Source: Talinum fruticosum (taxonomy: Eukaryota; Streptophyta; Magnoliopsida; Caryophyllales; Talinaceae). Taken from it: a stretch of DNA of 64,000 bases. Under the pieces are notes generated by a model. It did no database searches, was not told the DNA's origin, and worked only from the letters and a program-made list of their open reading frames with translations. Below are positions 47,211 through 58,240 of the stretch, piece by piece. Location of the stretch: positions 2,931,001 through 2,995,000 of the forward strand of contig JAITYX010000028.1 in assembly GCA_021018815.1 (NCBI GenBank), written 5' to 3'. The number at the start of each line of letters is the position of its first letter. Position 1 is the first letter of the stretch. Made by a program: the position numbers and the translations under genes.

Positions 47211-50200
47211 CTTGAATAAGAAAGTAAGGGAAAGGCTTGAACAACTACACGCGCATGTGCCGGCCGGGCCGGGAAGAGCGAGGGGCGCGGCACAATGTGG
47301 CGTCAAAAAATTTATAAATTTTTTAGCACATCAGATTTGACTATTTTCGGAAAATGCTTAAATCATGCGATTTTGATTAGTTTGAATTGATTTCATCTAA
47401 TTCAGCTCAAGATTAATTTTTTGCCTTCTTTCTAAACCGATTCTATAATGCTTCCATTTTCGGATGATTTGGGCTCCTCTTTGTAAACTAGCATTCTGGT
47501 GTTCATGACACTTAAAAACTCAGTTCTCTTCCTCTTTACACGCAAAATTCCACACATACTTTGCTCTCTCGCTTGTGGGTTTTCCTACCCGATCAATTCG
47601 GAGCGCATGGAAGGGGATTGGTGTTCGCGTAAGCCTGGAGGATCGGTGCATTGGTGGCTTTGGTGGCTTGGGCGTAATTGGTTTTTAGGCCGGTGGTTTT
47701 TGTGGCCACACCGCGTTCTTCAATCTGCTCTTCACCCATATAAACTTTAGTTTATTTTTGCATTTCTCTTAGTTATATCAATCTTTACTTTCAACAATCT
47801 AAAACCCAATTATAGATTTATATAACTAGAGAACATGTTTGCAATGGTCTGTTACGAATATGTTCGTACATAATATGTCGAAACTTGAACGACTTAATAC
47901 AAACTACAAAAGTTGGGTTGAGCATATGAAGTTCTATTTGTCGCAAATTGGGGTGTTCTATTTGCTTGTCGATTTGCCTAGGTTTGAACTCGTTGCATGT
48001 GGTTCCGTGACTTCTCAAGTTATGGTACCTAAGGAGAAAATTTTGAAGTTGATAAAATTACTTGTCGAGGCATAATATTACATTATATGACACCAAATCT
48101 TATTGAATTATATAGAAAGAAAGAGTCCACCGAGGATATTTGGGATTGTTTAAAAGAGAAATACTGAACCGATGATGTCGGGGTTAAGAAATATGTGGCT
48201 ACTAGATGGCATAGGTAATATTTGATTGACGATAAAACAATGCTTGAGCAATGTTGTCGAATGGATTGTTGGTAGGCATATCTCGCGACGAAGCTTATTC
48301 TATGAGTATCAAAAGGCATATGATGGAGAACACGTTTAAGGGAAGATTCTCTTAAAACACAACTCGGAAAGAAACTTGAACTAACCAATGTTTTGCATGT
48401 CCCCGAAATTCGTAGGAACCTAATTTCTAGAGACCTTAGGTGGTATCAAAAAACTTATTGGTGATGACGAAGTGGTCTTAAGTGACAATGGACAGTTTGT
48501 TGGGAATGGTTTTCGTAACAATGGTTTATTTGTGCTGGATGTTGTTCGTGACGTGCCTATTGGCAATAATAATATGATGTCTAGTTCTCGCTTATATTGT
48601 TAAGCCTCTTGATATGTGGCATGCTAGACTTGGACATGTGAATGTTGGTTTAATTAAAAAGATGAAACGCTTAAATTCAATTCTAACTTTAACTAATTCT
48701 GAATTCTCTTAGTGTGAAATTTGTGCTGATGCTAAGCATTGCAAAAACCGTGAATCGAGAAACGTAATTACAGGAATTAGTCCATTCCGACCTAGGAGAT
48801 TTCAAGAACTCCATGAGTAGAGGTGGAAAAAGATACTATATTACTTTGTCGATGATTGATCTCGCTTTACATATGTATATTTGCTTAGTACTAAAGATGA
48901 AGTTGAAAGCATATTTATTAAATATAAGGCAGAAAATCAACTTAGAAGAAAAATTAAGAGACTTAGATCGGATAAAGGTGGCGAATATGATTCTGGACCA
49001 TTGCTGAATTCAGTGCAAAACATGAAATTCATTAAACAACCTGTCCCTTATGTTCCCCAATCAAGACTTTAAAATATGATGAATTCTATGCTCGATTAGT
49101 TCTGGACCACCTCATAATATGTAGGAAGAAGTTATATTGTTCGCTTGCTATGTGCTTAATAGAGTTCCCTATAAAAAGCTAGATAAGACCCCATACGAAC
49201 AATGGAAAAATCATAATCCTAATATGAAATATTTTAGTGTAGGAATATCTTGCTAAGGTAGATCTACTCGATTATAAGAGACCAAAATAGGTCCTAAAAT
49301 TGTTGATACTATTTTTATTAGATATGCTCATAACACTGGTGCATATAGATTCATCCTATGACATGAAAATGGTACGTTCGAATCTATTCTTGTGAATCTA
49401 GAGATGTAGAATTCTTTGAACATATATTTCCAATAAAAAGAAACTTTACCTTTATTTGGTACCTAGATTGAATAAATCTACATCATCATCCGTACCTACC
49501 TCTCCTCCTTTAGAAAGTGAAAGTGTTGATATTGATTTTAGGCGGAGTACTAGGACTTAATCTAGCTTTAGACCAAGTTTATCACTTATCTTCCGACTAA
49601 ATAAATTGACATTTATGATAATTTGAGCATGCTTTCATTTTAGAATAGGACCCTACAACTTTGATGAGGCCAAATTCTCCGATGCAATCTTTTCGAAGGA
49701 AGCTATTGATAGTGAATTAGATTCCATCACGTCTAATGGAACCTGAATTTTAACCGATTTACCTAGAAGTTGTAAACTTATGAGGTCGAAATGGGTCTTC
49801 AAGAGAAAGCCAATGGCACCATAGATAAATTCAAAGTTAGACTAATAGCTACGAGAAACACACAAGAAAAATTTAGATTACTTTGACACATATGCACCAT
49901 CAGTAACTAAAATTGTCACGATTAGAACTTTGTTTGTCATTGCATCTATTCATGGATTATTTGTGCACCAATGGAGACTTAGATGAAGAAATTATATGCT
50001 TCAACTTGAAAGGTATGCTACAACTATACAGGAAGACAAAGTACCAAGTTAATAAAGTCTCCATATGGTCTAAAGCAAGCTCCTAAACAACAAAGCATGA
50101 TAAGTTTAATAGAACTCAATAGAATGATAAGTTTAATAAAACTCTTGTGTCAAACGGTTTCTACATAAATGAAGGAGATTCATGTACGTTTTCAAGAGTT

Positions 50201-52809
50201 AGGGGATGAATAATCATTTGCTTGTATGTGGATGATATGTTTATTTTTGGAACAAGCATGCATCTTATTAATGAAACTAAAGCTTTGTTGTGTTCTCATT
50301 TTGATATGAAAGACATTGGTGAGGTTGATATTATATTGAGCATAAACACGGAGATTGTTTTAGATTAAATCAATCCCACTATGTTGAAAAAATCTTGAAG
50401 AAATTTAATCACTTTAATGTCGAACTTTGGAGAACACCTTACGACTCAAGTTTGCATTCGAAAAGGCTCAAATCATCATGGTGCTCCTGTGGCACAATCT
50501 GAATATGCAAAAACACATAGGTAGTTTTACTTTCTTATGAATTGTACTCACCCCGATATAGGTGTGAGTAGACTTAGTAGACTCGGGGTACCATCAATTG
50601 GGTCTCCAATGAAAACAACCATTCTGTTTTAGAGGGGTATTGTGATGCTAATTGGGTAAGTGATGATGAAATAAACTGCACTTATGGATATGTGTTTACA
50701 CTAGCTAGAGGTGCAATTTCATGGAATTCTCGCTAAACAAACTTGTATTGCCAAATCTACTATAGAATTTGAATTTGTTTCTCTTGAGTTGGCAAGACAA
50801 GAGGCAAAATGGTTGAGGGATCAATGTGCGAGCTTGTGTGTGGGGAAAGTCAGCTCCCTCAATGTCTATGCATTGTGATTCTCAAGAGCTATAGCGGTAG
50901 CCAAAACAACTCTTATAATGGAAAGAGCAGACATATCCACATTAGACACAACATAGTTAAAAATCTTATCGAAAGTGTGTTATATCTCTAGAGTATGTAA
51001 GGTTAGAAAGAAATCTTGCAAGATCCTCCGACCAAAGGCTTTTGTAAAAAGTTGTCCTCGAAAATATACAAAGGGATGGGATTAGAACCTTATGTATGAA
51101 TTAACTATGATGGATACCCTAGTCGGTTTGGGTCAAATGAAGTCATAATTGCATTATGAATAAATGCACTAATTTTTCCATCTATAACTGGAAGATATTT
51201 GCATAGGCTCTTAATGAATTCATGGCCCATAGGCGTGTGCGACAGCACACTCGATGAATTCACCTACTTTGATGTGAAGGTGAGGCCGCCTTCTATGGGA
51301 GTTGTGGGGAAACTCCCTAGAGCATCAATAAGCATCCAGGAAAGAAGTGCAGGGCCAATAAAGCACCAAAAACATAAAGTTTGCAAAAAAAAACCGACAA
51401 AAGAAACAAATGAGTATAAAGATAAAGATAACACAACCCCTAACCGAGTTCAAGAGTAAATTCACTTAGGTAGATGTGTATATCGAGAGATCTTCGGTGT
51501 TCGATTCTCATCCACTAGACATCAACACTCGCAAAGTTTCTTTATGAGGGGATCGATGTTCATGTAAGCCGGAAGACCGGACATTCGGATCGGATCAGCT
51601 CGCATCGGTGGTTGGGGCGTAATTGGTTTTCGGTTAGTGGTTTTGTGGCCACACTTGTGTTCTTAAATGTGCACCCGGATAAGCTTTAGTTTATTTTTGC
51701 ATTTCTCTTCGTTATATCAATCTTCATCTCCAACAGATAATACGGCAAATTCTCAAGAATTTATAAGAATCACTAAGTGAATTTATAAAAATAACTAAGA
51801 GTATCCATGATCCAAAATTTTAGATTACATGTGGAGCCTACACCCTCCACATCATCTCACAGAACTCAATCGATCACCTTTACACCCTTGAATCATCAAC
51901 TTTGATTGTCAAATAAAATTAAATATTACCCATGAAGCCTATAAATATACATATTTAATTTAGTTTTCTTTTTTAATATGAAACATTCACAAAAACAAAA
52001 CAAAAATAGAAAAAATGATGCATGATGGAAACACAAGCAGATTGAGTACACAAGATGGATTGAATGGAACGTGCGTTGTGGCAAGATGGATTGAATCACA
52101 TACACAAAATTGGATCGATCCTACGTTGCAATTGCTCTTAACAATTTAGTATAATTACACGCAATCAAAGGAATCAACACCCTTGTTAGATGGTCGCTGC
52201 CACGATTTTTCAGCACACCACACACATACCAAACACAGAATCAAAGCAGATTTCAACTGAAATGGAAATCTTCAATTCAATTATTTTGCTTCCAAGTTAG
52301 AAGAATTACTCTTTCAACAGGAAATTCAGCAGAAACCGAACACACCACAGAAAAAAAAAAAAAAAAGTCCTTAAACAGAATACCTTAACAGAAGCAATTC
52401 CTCCATCAGAAATCTGGTAAGGTATAAACCATCCATAAGAATACGAGTAGGACCAATCCAAGCTCAAGTTAGCAGTTGCCCCTGATACAACAATGTTAAT
52501 GCCAGAGTCGCCGGGCGTAATATACGATTCAGAGACGTTGATTTGGTGGATGGTGATATTGGATAAGACGACCAAGACATTGCCGAGCAAAGGGATACTA
52601 TGAGATTGCTGAATTTGGGGAATGCGAAGAGGGATGAGAGAGGAGATGGATTTGGAAATGAGCAAGTCTTTGATGAAGTCCAGCCCTTTCGTTGAGATGA
52701 GGAGGGAGACAAAGGCTGCGTCATCGACGCCGGAGGCGGCGGTAGGAGGTGGTTCAGTGGTAAGGAGAGAGAGGAGGAAGAAGAGGATGAAAGACAGTAC
52801 GAGTTTCAT
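33760..52809 (-). CDS. BPI/LBP family protein (plant LBR-like), six exons, 490 aa
   Basis: The protein belongs to the bactericidal permeability-increasing / LPS-binding protein family. Plant members (the LBR type) are secreted lipid-binding proteins implicated in sensing bacterial lipopolysaccharide. Joined minus-strand exons are 52,809-52,384, 45,523-45,384, 44,836-44,488, 38,325-38,077, 36,133-36,008 and 33,942-33,760. They give 490 residues, with GT donors and AG acceptors at every junction and no stop. Residues 1-25 form a signal peptide. Recognisable family blocks are LDFIKDLL (N-terminal lipid-binding half), [39 protein letters not shown] and the final [20 protein letters not shown]-glycosylation sequons occur (NITI, NVSE, NLSL, NVTF, NSSI). 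Both BPI-like halves are complete, and 490 residues is the usual size. The introns of 6.9 and 6.2 kb are swollen by transposons. Confidence 0.92.
34183..34926 (+). repeat. Solo LTR (copia-like) in intron 5
   Basis: It starts TGTTGGGAAAG and ends ATTTCCAACA. A TATA motif, CTATAAAAAGG, lies near 34,605. The flanking pentamers are TTATG (34,178-34,182) and GTATG (34,927-34,931), four of five identical. It contains a GC-rich, CACACA/GCGCGCACGCG-containing segment (34,336-34,400). It lies antisense to the host gene. Confidence 0.7.
35100..35860 (-). repeat. Probable LTR-retrotransposon fragment with Met-tRNA primer site
   Basis: On the minus strand TTGGTGTCAGAGC (35,441-35,429) resembles the initiator-Met tRNA primer site TGGTATCAGAGC. 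It directly follows an LTR-like end, TCTCTATCA. The AT-rich stretch at 35,450-35,860 would be the LTR and 35,100-35,428 the leader. The outer ends were not identified. It lies in intron 5, in the same orientation as the gene. Confidence 0.45.
36008..36133 (-). CDS. BPI/LBP gene exon 5
   Basis: It encodes residues 389-430 in phase 0. The acceptor is TTTTTGCTCAG and the donor CAG|GTACAT. The product includes [19 protein letters not shown] and [13 protein letters not shown], conserved in plant LBR-like proteins. Confidence 0.9.
36134..38076 (-). other. Intron 4 of BPI/LBP gene; nothing else recognised
   Basis: A 1.9 kb AT-rich intron. No transposon ends or coding blocks were seen. Confidence 0.5.
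38077..38325 (-). CDS. BPI/LBP gene exon 4
   Basis: It encodes residues 306-388 in phase 0. The acceptor is CTGATCAG before GTAGGTTACTTG and the donor CTACTG|GTGAGC. The product includes [17 protein letters not shown] and [17 protein letters not shown], the start of the second BPI half. Confidence 0.92.
38326..40974 (-). other. Part of intron 3; microsatellite only
   Basis: Non-coding. A short CCCCCCCACACACACACAAC microsatellite lies at 39,291-39,317. No gene or defined mobile element was recognised. Confidence 0.4.
40975..42450 (+). repeat. Solo LTR of Tat-like family (copy G) in intron 3
   Basis: It begins TGTAGACACCTAAAAAGTGT and ends near GTGGCTCCTAC. It matches copy F at 2,205-3,640 in inverted orientation along nearly its full length, and the ends of copies B and C more weakly. 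There is no gag-pol next to it, so it is most simply a solo LTR. No clear 5-bp duplication was found (AATTC on the left, TTGTT on the right). It is antisense to the gene it sits in. Confidence 0.75.
42560..43650 (-). pseudogene. LINE (L1-type) C-terminal fragment, zf-RVT domain
   Basis: The minus strand reads [20 protein letters not shown] (about 43,290-43,365), then [19 protein letters not shown] and [20 protein letters not shown]. It ends around [20 protein letters not shown], with the Cys and His of the zinc-binding RVT module. This order is diagnostic of the C-terminus of plant non-LTR retrotransposon ORF2. Frameshifts and stops are frequent. It is a 5'-truncated copy in intron 3, in the same orientation as the host gene. 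Confidence 0.75.
44488..44836 (-). CDS. BPI/LBP gene exon 3
   Basis: It completes codon 189 (Trp) and encodes residues 190-305. The acceptor is CCTGAAG|G and the donor TATGAG|GTAAAC. The product includes [20 protein letters not shown] and [17 protein letters not shown]. Confidence 0.92.
45384..45523 (-). CDS. BPI/LBP gene exon 2
   Basis: It encodes residues 143-188 and two bases of codon 189. The acceptor is TTTTGTAAG before GTTGAAGGAATG and the donor CAATG|GTATCA. The product includes [20 protein letters not shown] and [15 protein letters not shown]. Confidence 0.92.
45524..47047 (-). other. Part of intron 1; no other feature recognised
   Basis: AT-rich and non-coding. The small open frames here show no family resemblance. 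Confidence 0.4.
47048..47796 (+). repeat. Left LTR of the copia element
   Basis: It runs from TGTTGGAG to TTTCAACA. It contains a CT microsatellite (47,161-47,207) and a GC-rich segment (47,250-47,300). Its last part, GGGCGTAATTGGTTTT...TTTAGTTTATTTTTGCATTTCTCTT in two blocks, recurs at 51,614-51,715. Confidence 0.75.
47161..47207 (+). repeat. (CT)n microsatellite
   Basis: About 23 uninterrupted CT dinucleotides inside the left copia LTR. On the opposite strand they create spurious open frames of Arg-Glu repeats. Confidence 0.95.
47839..51090 (+). pseudogene. Copia gag-pol relic
   Basis: The gag start region reads [20 protein letters not shown] (about 47,884-47,945). A protease-side block [16 protein letters not shown] lies at 48,385-48,430. 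The GAG-pre-integrase is [20 protein letters not shown] with a [12 protein letters not shown] finger (48,608-48,750). The integrase core remnant is [13 protein letters not shown] (about 48,950-48,990). The RT has [19 protein letters not shown] at 50,221-50,280. The RNase H contains [20 protein letters not shown] (about 50,637-50,695). Stops and frameshifts occur in every domain. It is clearly copia because integrase precedes RT. Confidence 0.85.
51470..51735 (+). repeat. Right LTR of the copia element, recognisable part
   Basis: The end shares GGGCGTAATTGGTTTT, TTTTGTGGCCACAC and AAGCTTTAGTTTATTTTTGC-like blocks with the left LTR and finishes CTCCAACA. The first part of the right LTR, by length near 50,990-51,470, does not visibly match the left one. 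Confidence 0.65.
51736..52383 (-). other. Remainder of intron 1 next to exon 1
   Basis: Non-coding, AT-rich. An A-tract lies at about 52,350-52,368, close to the exon 1 donor. Confidence 0.4.
52384..52809 (-). CDS. BPI/LBP gene exon 1 with signal peptide
   Basis: The ATG at 52,809 starts [17 protein letters not shown], a strong secretion signal. It is preceded by a pyrimidine-rich plant-type leader. It encodes residues 1-142 and ends GTTAAG|GTATTC. The product includes [20 protein letters not shown] and [20 protein letters not shown], the N-terminal lipid-binding half. Confidence 0.93.
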
Positions 52810-52966
52810 TGGATGAGAGAGAATTAAGGAGACGTTGAAAGAAACAGAGGAGGTGATGGTGGTGATATTGGTCGCCGGCGGCCGAAATGGCGCATTTCAA
52901 GAGAGAGAAGGGGTAGAGAGAGAACTAATTTTTTCATACGTCCGATAGACAGTAGGGTGCCGGTTC

Positions 52967-52973
52967 TTATACA
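52967..52973 (-). promoter_or_regulatory. Candidate TATA box of BPI/LBP gene
   Basis: The minus strand reads CTGTATAAGAACC about 160 bp upstream of the ATG. A CT-rich leader (TTCTCTCTCTACCCC) follows it, as is common for plant core promoters. Transcription would start near 52,935. Confidence 0.45.
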
Positions 52974-53159
52974 GAGGAACCTGGGGTATACGAGTAATGT
53001 ACATATATCAGGTTCAAAATAAAAAAACGTACAGTCTATTTTTCTTACGTCGAAAAAAAGGAAAGTTCTAAAAGAGAATCTTGTACAAAACACATACTCT
53101 CTCTCCTCGAGTTCGCTGAATTTTTCAACAATTTTGCATACAATCGGCCACATTTACTG

Positions 53160-53540
53160 CCAAAATTCGCAAATATTAGTGGAAATCAAGCCTATTCGTT
53201 CAAATATTTACTAAACATCAATTTACAATGAAAATATACATTAGACAAAGCAAAAAAAGTAACAAAAATTCTACGTACGAAATATATTTTCTAGGTTTAC
53301 CTTTGTAATGGTTTTACTAATTTTACTGATTTTGCTGATAATCGATCATCTAAACACCTAAAATCAACAACATTTTAGTTTTATATTAGATAATTTCGAG
53401 TACATAATGATCATTCGTTTTTGAAAAAATTTCAATCACGTTTAGGTTTAGTGTTGTACAAAGATTAACTTGAATCTTGAAATTTTATAATTTTTCCGAG
53501 TGTTATTTCGATAATGTAAATATTTTAGTAGTGCAAATAA
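53160..53540. other. Boundary stretch between host gene promoter and minisatellite region
   Basis: AT-rich with no gene. The left end of the putative MULE must lie here or nearby; no TIR could be confirmed. Confidence 0.3.
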
Positions 53541-54410
53541 TATTTTATTGTTTTAGTGTTTTTTAATGTCGTTTAGAAGACATGTTAGTATTTTTTAACA
53601 TATGTTTTAGTGTTTCTAAGAGTAACATGTAGTGTTTTAGTGTAAAACATTAGAAAATATTGTATAAAACATTAAACCGATAACTAAACCGATATATACG
53701 ATACACTAAACTCATAACTAGCAAAAAACTAAACAATGTTCTCTTAAACACTAAAATCATAACTAATAAACACTAAACCGATAGCTCAAAAACACTAAAT
53801 TTATAATTAAAAAACACTAAAATGATAACCAAATGATAGCTAGGATACTAAACTTGTAACTAGCAAAACACTAAACAATGTTCTCATAAACACTAAAATC
53901 ATTACTAACAAACACTAAACTTATAACTAAAAAACACTAAATTGATAACTAACAAACACTAAAATGATATCTAGGCTACACTAAACTCATAACTAACAAA
54001 AAACTAAACAATGTTCTCTTAAACACTAAAATCATTACTAACAAACACTAAACCGATAGCTAAAAAACACTAAATGGATAACTAAAAACCACTAAATGAA
54101 TAGCTAATAAATACTAAAATGATCACTATCAAACACTAAACACTTTTCTATAAAATACTAAACCGATAACTTCAAAACACTAAACTTATAACTAACAAAT
54201 ACTAAACCGATTGCTAAAAAACACTAAATGGATAACTAATAAACACTAACATTTTAACTATCAAACACCAAACATTTTTCTATAAAACACTAAACCGATA
54301 ACTTGAAAACACTAAACCGATAACTTCAAAGCACTAAACCGACGAGCTAAAACACTAATATTATCCGTATAAACACTAATCGGATGCCTATAATTACTAA
54401 CCTTGTTTGC
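53540..54410. repeat. AACACTAAA minisatellite, left flank block
   Basis: Units of about 20-22 bp consist of AAACACTAAA plus a variable half such as CCGATAACTA, TTTATAACTA or TGTTCTCTTA. The first ~100 bp (53,545-53,645) read TTTAGTGTTT, so the array changes orientation near 53,645. A longer-period pattern is visible: runs ending in AACAATGTTCTC recur at about 53,735, 53,875 and 54,010. Confidence 0.9.
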
Positions 54411-56029
54411 TTGTTCAATTTTGCGGATCTTTGGTGGATGAATGCAATAAAATTGTTAAATATGTTCTAGCTGCAGTCAACACGTAAAAACAAGTCCCAA
54501 AAAAGAAGGAATGCGTTTCATTCGACAGTGGACATAAGGTGAAACATTCACCCTCAAAGGACAAGTGCAGAAAACACTTACTTTGAACAAAGATGCGTAA
54601 AAGAAAGGACATAAAAGGTGAAATTTGTTGATCAAGATATTGTTGCGACGAGTGAAAAACAAAGGTCTCCTACAAAATAACAACAACAACCTCGGAAGAA
54701 AAGCCCTCAACGATCTCCAAAAACATCAATCAAAGTGTTGAGGAGGGAGAAAATAAAGAAAAACAAAGCAAAAGGGGTAGAAAAGAAAGAAAAACATACA
54801 AAAAGATGACAACCAAACAAAGCCTCGCTACTAGAAGAAGAACAAATGTTCGGATGGCGGAAAATGAAGATGAATAGTAGAAAAGAAAGAAAAACACGTA
54901 AACCGAGCAACCAAAGTCCGCTCAAAGACGAAGAACAGATGAGAAAAAGATGGCTGAAACTAAGCAACCAAAGCCTAATCAAAGAAGGTGAACAGATGAG
55001 AAAAACATGGCTGAAATTGAGCAATCTCTCAATAAAACAGAGGAGAAGAAAAATAAAAAAGTTTATGAGAAGCACTTCAACACACGCATGTCCCCCGTTG
55101 GATTTCCAAATATGTGTGAGAGATTCGACGATGCTCAAACACAAACCGTAAAAGAAATGGGTTTTGGGGGTTTCTTGAATTTAGAAGTGAACAAAATCCC
55201 AAGGAGATTTGTTGCATGGTTAGTCAACAAATTTGACCCATACGTAGTTTATTTCAAGCTATCCGAAACAAAGGAAATAGAGATAACCGAAAGGGATGTT
55301 CACTTAGCATAAGGGGTGACTGGTCCCTGGAAAAGATGTTGTTAAAATGGGCAAGGACTCGCACGAGATGGTGATTTTGGAAAAGACTTGTAAGACATAA
55401 CGGATGATTGGTCCTTGGAGAATGGCACACCTGGTTCTAGCCAAGATGTCCGACTTTGTACTACAACAACTAGATGGTGGTGCAAGGTTTCGTAGAAACT
55501 TCATTACGTACATGGTTGCCATGTTCTTCCATGGTCAACAACAACATTGTTCAACAATGTTAATTTTAAAAATTTTTGTGATCCTAATCAAATAGCATCA
55601 TACAATTGGTCCAAGTACATGTTGGACTCGCTTGATTGATGCAAAAAGAAGAGTTTTTTAAAGGATCGAGTCACCTTTCTAATGGTAAATGTATTTGATT
55701 GTCTAGTTACTTTGTGCTAAATAGTAAATATATGCTTATAATACACTAACAATTAGTTTTTTATTATGTTAATTTGAAAATTAGATGTTCTACTTGGATA
55801 GAGTAATCTTAAGTAGAAGAACCGTGCTAATAGTGTTCCCAACAATAACTGGTAGGGGTAAGATTGAACCCCCTCTAGAAATCCCAAAGATTGAGCTTGG
55901 ATCAAGTCAAATAGAGCAAGGTGAAGAAGAAGCTCAGCAAAGCGGACATGAATTGACAGAAATGGAGGTGAGAATACTTGAATTATATCTAATATATTCA
56001 TTCATGCTTTTTTTTTTTTTCAAAATATA

Positions 56030-56960
56030 GATAACATTAACATCAATATATGCTCGAAATCTAGAAAACACTAAGATGATAACACTAAACCGATAGCTAT
56101 CAAACACGAAATTGATAGCTAGCGGACACTAAACTCATACCTAGCAAACACTAAAAAATGTTCTATAAAACACTAAAAGTAAAACTAGAAAACACTAAAC
56201 GAGATAGGTAGGAAACATCAAAGTGATAACTAAAAAACATTAAACCGATAACTAAAAAACACTAAAGTGATAACCAACAAACACTAAACTGGAAGCTAGC
56301 ATACACTAATTTCATAACTTGGAAACACTAAGATTTATAATATAATACACTAAAGGAGTACTATAAAAACACTAAAATAATTTCAAGAAAAAACTAAATT
56401 ATGTTTTGAAAAACATTAAACTGTGTTCTAAAAAATACTAAACCGATAACTAAAAACCACTAAAGTGATAACTAACAAACACTAAAATGATAACTAAAAA
56501 ACACTAAATTGAAAGCTAGCATACACTAAACTTATAGTTAGGAAACACCTAAAGGAGTACTATAAAACACACTAAAATGACTTGAAGAAAACACTAAACC
56601 GTGTTTTAAAAAACATTAAACCGTATTCTAAAAACACTAAACCGATAACTAAAAAACATTAAACTCGTATTCTAAAAACACTAAACTGATAACTAAAAAC
56701 ACTAAAGTCATAACTAACAAACACTAAATTGAAAGTTAGCATACACTAAACTCATAACTAGGAAACACTAAAGGAGTACTACAAAAATACTAAAATAACT
56801 TCAAGAAAACACTAAACTGTGTTTTTAAAAACACTAAATTGTGTTGTAAAAAACACTAAGCTATGATCTAAAAAATACTAAACTGTTTTCTAAAAAATAC
56901 TAAACTATCATCTAAATAAGTACTTTAAAAAACACTAAACAAATAGTGTTTCATACAGAC
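56030..56960. repeat. AACACTAAA minisatellite inside the Ulp1-like gene
   Basis: The left part uses GATAACTA / GATAGCTA-type units. The right part (from about 56,580) shifts to TGTGTTTTAAA and CGTATTCTAAA-type units. It sits between the FYLDRV exon and the C-terminal exons, so it would be intronic. Confidence 0.9.
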
Positions 56961-57984
56961 ATTATCTAAATTGTTTTAACATTATTTATGGTTTTTTTTC
57001 CAACTGTGTGCGTAAAGATTTTGAGGGTATGACGAGTCGAGCAAAGAACTCCATTACTTTATGCTTAGAATACTTGGAGTTATATGAAGTACATGACTGA
57101 AAAATATAAAAAGAATAAACAAATCCAGAAAATGCGCAACTTATCTATAGAAATGTTTTCTGGATTTCTTGATTCCGACACGGAAGATTCAAAAACTCCA
57201 ACCGAACCGAGAGAAGAAGGAATCAAAGGCTCCAAATGTAGAGAATGATGAAAAATTATGGAGCAAACCTTCAATTGTGGAAAAATTGATGGACATTATG
57301 TCAAAGTTAGAGAAAACTACACAACCTAAGAAGAGGAAAACAAGAGATCCAAATATGCCCTCATTCCAATTGATTCTCGATTCTCAAAGTCTTGACATCA
57401 CCCCTCGATGTTACAAAGGAAAGGAAGTTCGAGTGAGAAAATAATTATTGATGAGATGGTGGAAACAAAGAAAGAAGTTAAGAGTGCAAATCAATTATTG
57501 ATGAGATGGTGAAAGCAAAGAAGAAACAACCAACTCTGCTAAAAAGAAGCATATCTCATCTTCAAACACATTCAACTCCATTAACTTCTAATGTTTCGAT
57601 GAAGAAAGATTGATAAGTGATTATACCTTTAATGTTTTAGAGAATATGGCCGGAAGGTATATTCTTGTTTGAACTTAAAAGACAATAACACCATTTTTTA
57701 ATTTTCTATTGATGCATGAGCTGATTTTGATCGTTAATTTTTTAATTGTAGTGAACAATTGTTCTATCTATGGGACATAATAGGCTTTCACAACGAATTC
57801 CAATCTCTAGTCCCCGACAAAGAACTAAACTCCAACGTTTTGACAATATGGTGTGCAATGCTCAACAACAAAGAACATTATAACAATTTGTTGTCCGATG
57901 CACCTATTTCAAGATTTTTCCTTCCAATGGAAGCTTTTGTAAGTATTCACTTATATTCTTTATTTTCTTAATATGTATTCATTG

Positions 57985-58240
57985 TAAACACTAAACAGAT
58001 AACTAAAAAACACCGAACCGATAACAATGGAACACTAAACAATGTTCTATAAAACGCTAAAAGTAAAACTAGGAAACACTAAACCGATAGCTATGAAACA
58101 CTAAAGCGATAGCTAGGAAACACTAAAAGTAAAACTAGGAAACACTAAAGTGATAACTAAAAAACACTAAAGTGATAACTAGGAAACACTAAACTTATAG
58201 CTAGGAAACACTAAACAATATTCTATAAAATACTAACATG
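57985..58240. repeat. AACACTAAA minisatellite, second intronic block
   Basis: About a dozen units, several ending GATAGCTAGG or AGTAAAACTAGG. It lies between the exon ending FFLPMEAF and the exon starting NSSTSFPNN of the Ulp1-like gene. Confidence 0.9.

Larger units (their letters stand above)
47048..51735 (+). mobile_element. Ty1/copia retrotransposon in intron 1, decayed
   Basis: It starts TGTTGGAGTT and ends CATCTCCAACA. The pentamer GATAA is perfectly duplicated (47,043-47,047 and 51,736-51,740). Inside, gag, protease, integrase, RT and RNase H relics follow in copia order on the plus strand, opposite to the host gene. The two LTRs align well only in their last ~180 bp. Confidence 0.85.

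Noticed and set aside
46928..47306. Minus-strand open frames of 121 codons with Arg-Glu repeats
   Set aside because: They are translations of the CT microsatellite in the copia LTR; no conserved sequence on either side.
55304..56001. Minus-strand open frames overlapping the Ulp1-like gene
   Set aside because: The plus strand carries the recognisable family sequence; the minus frames are shadows.
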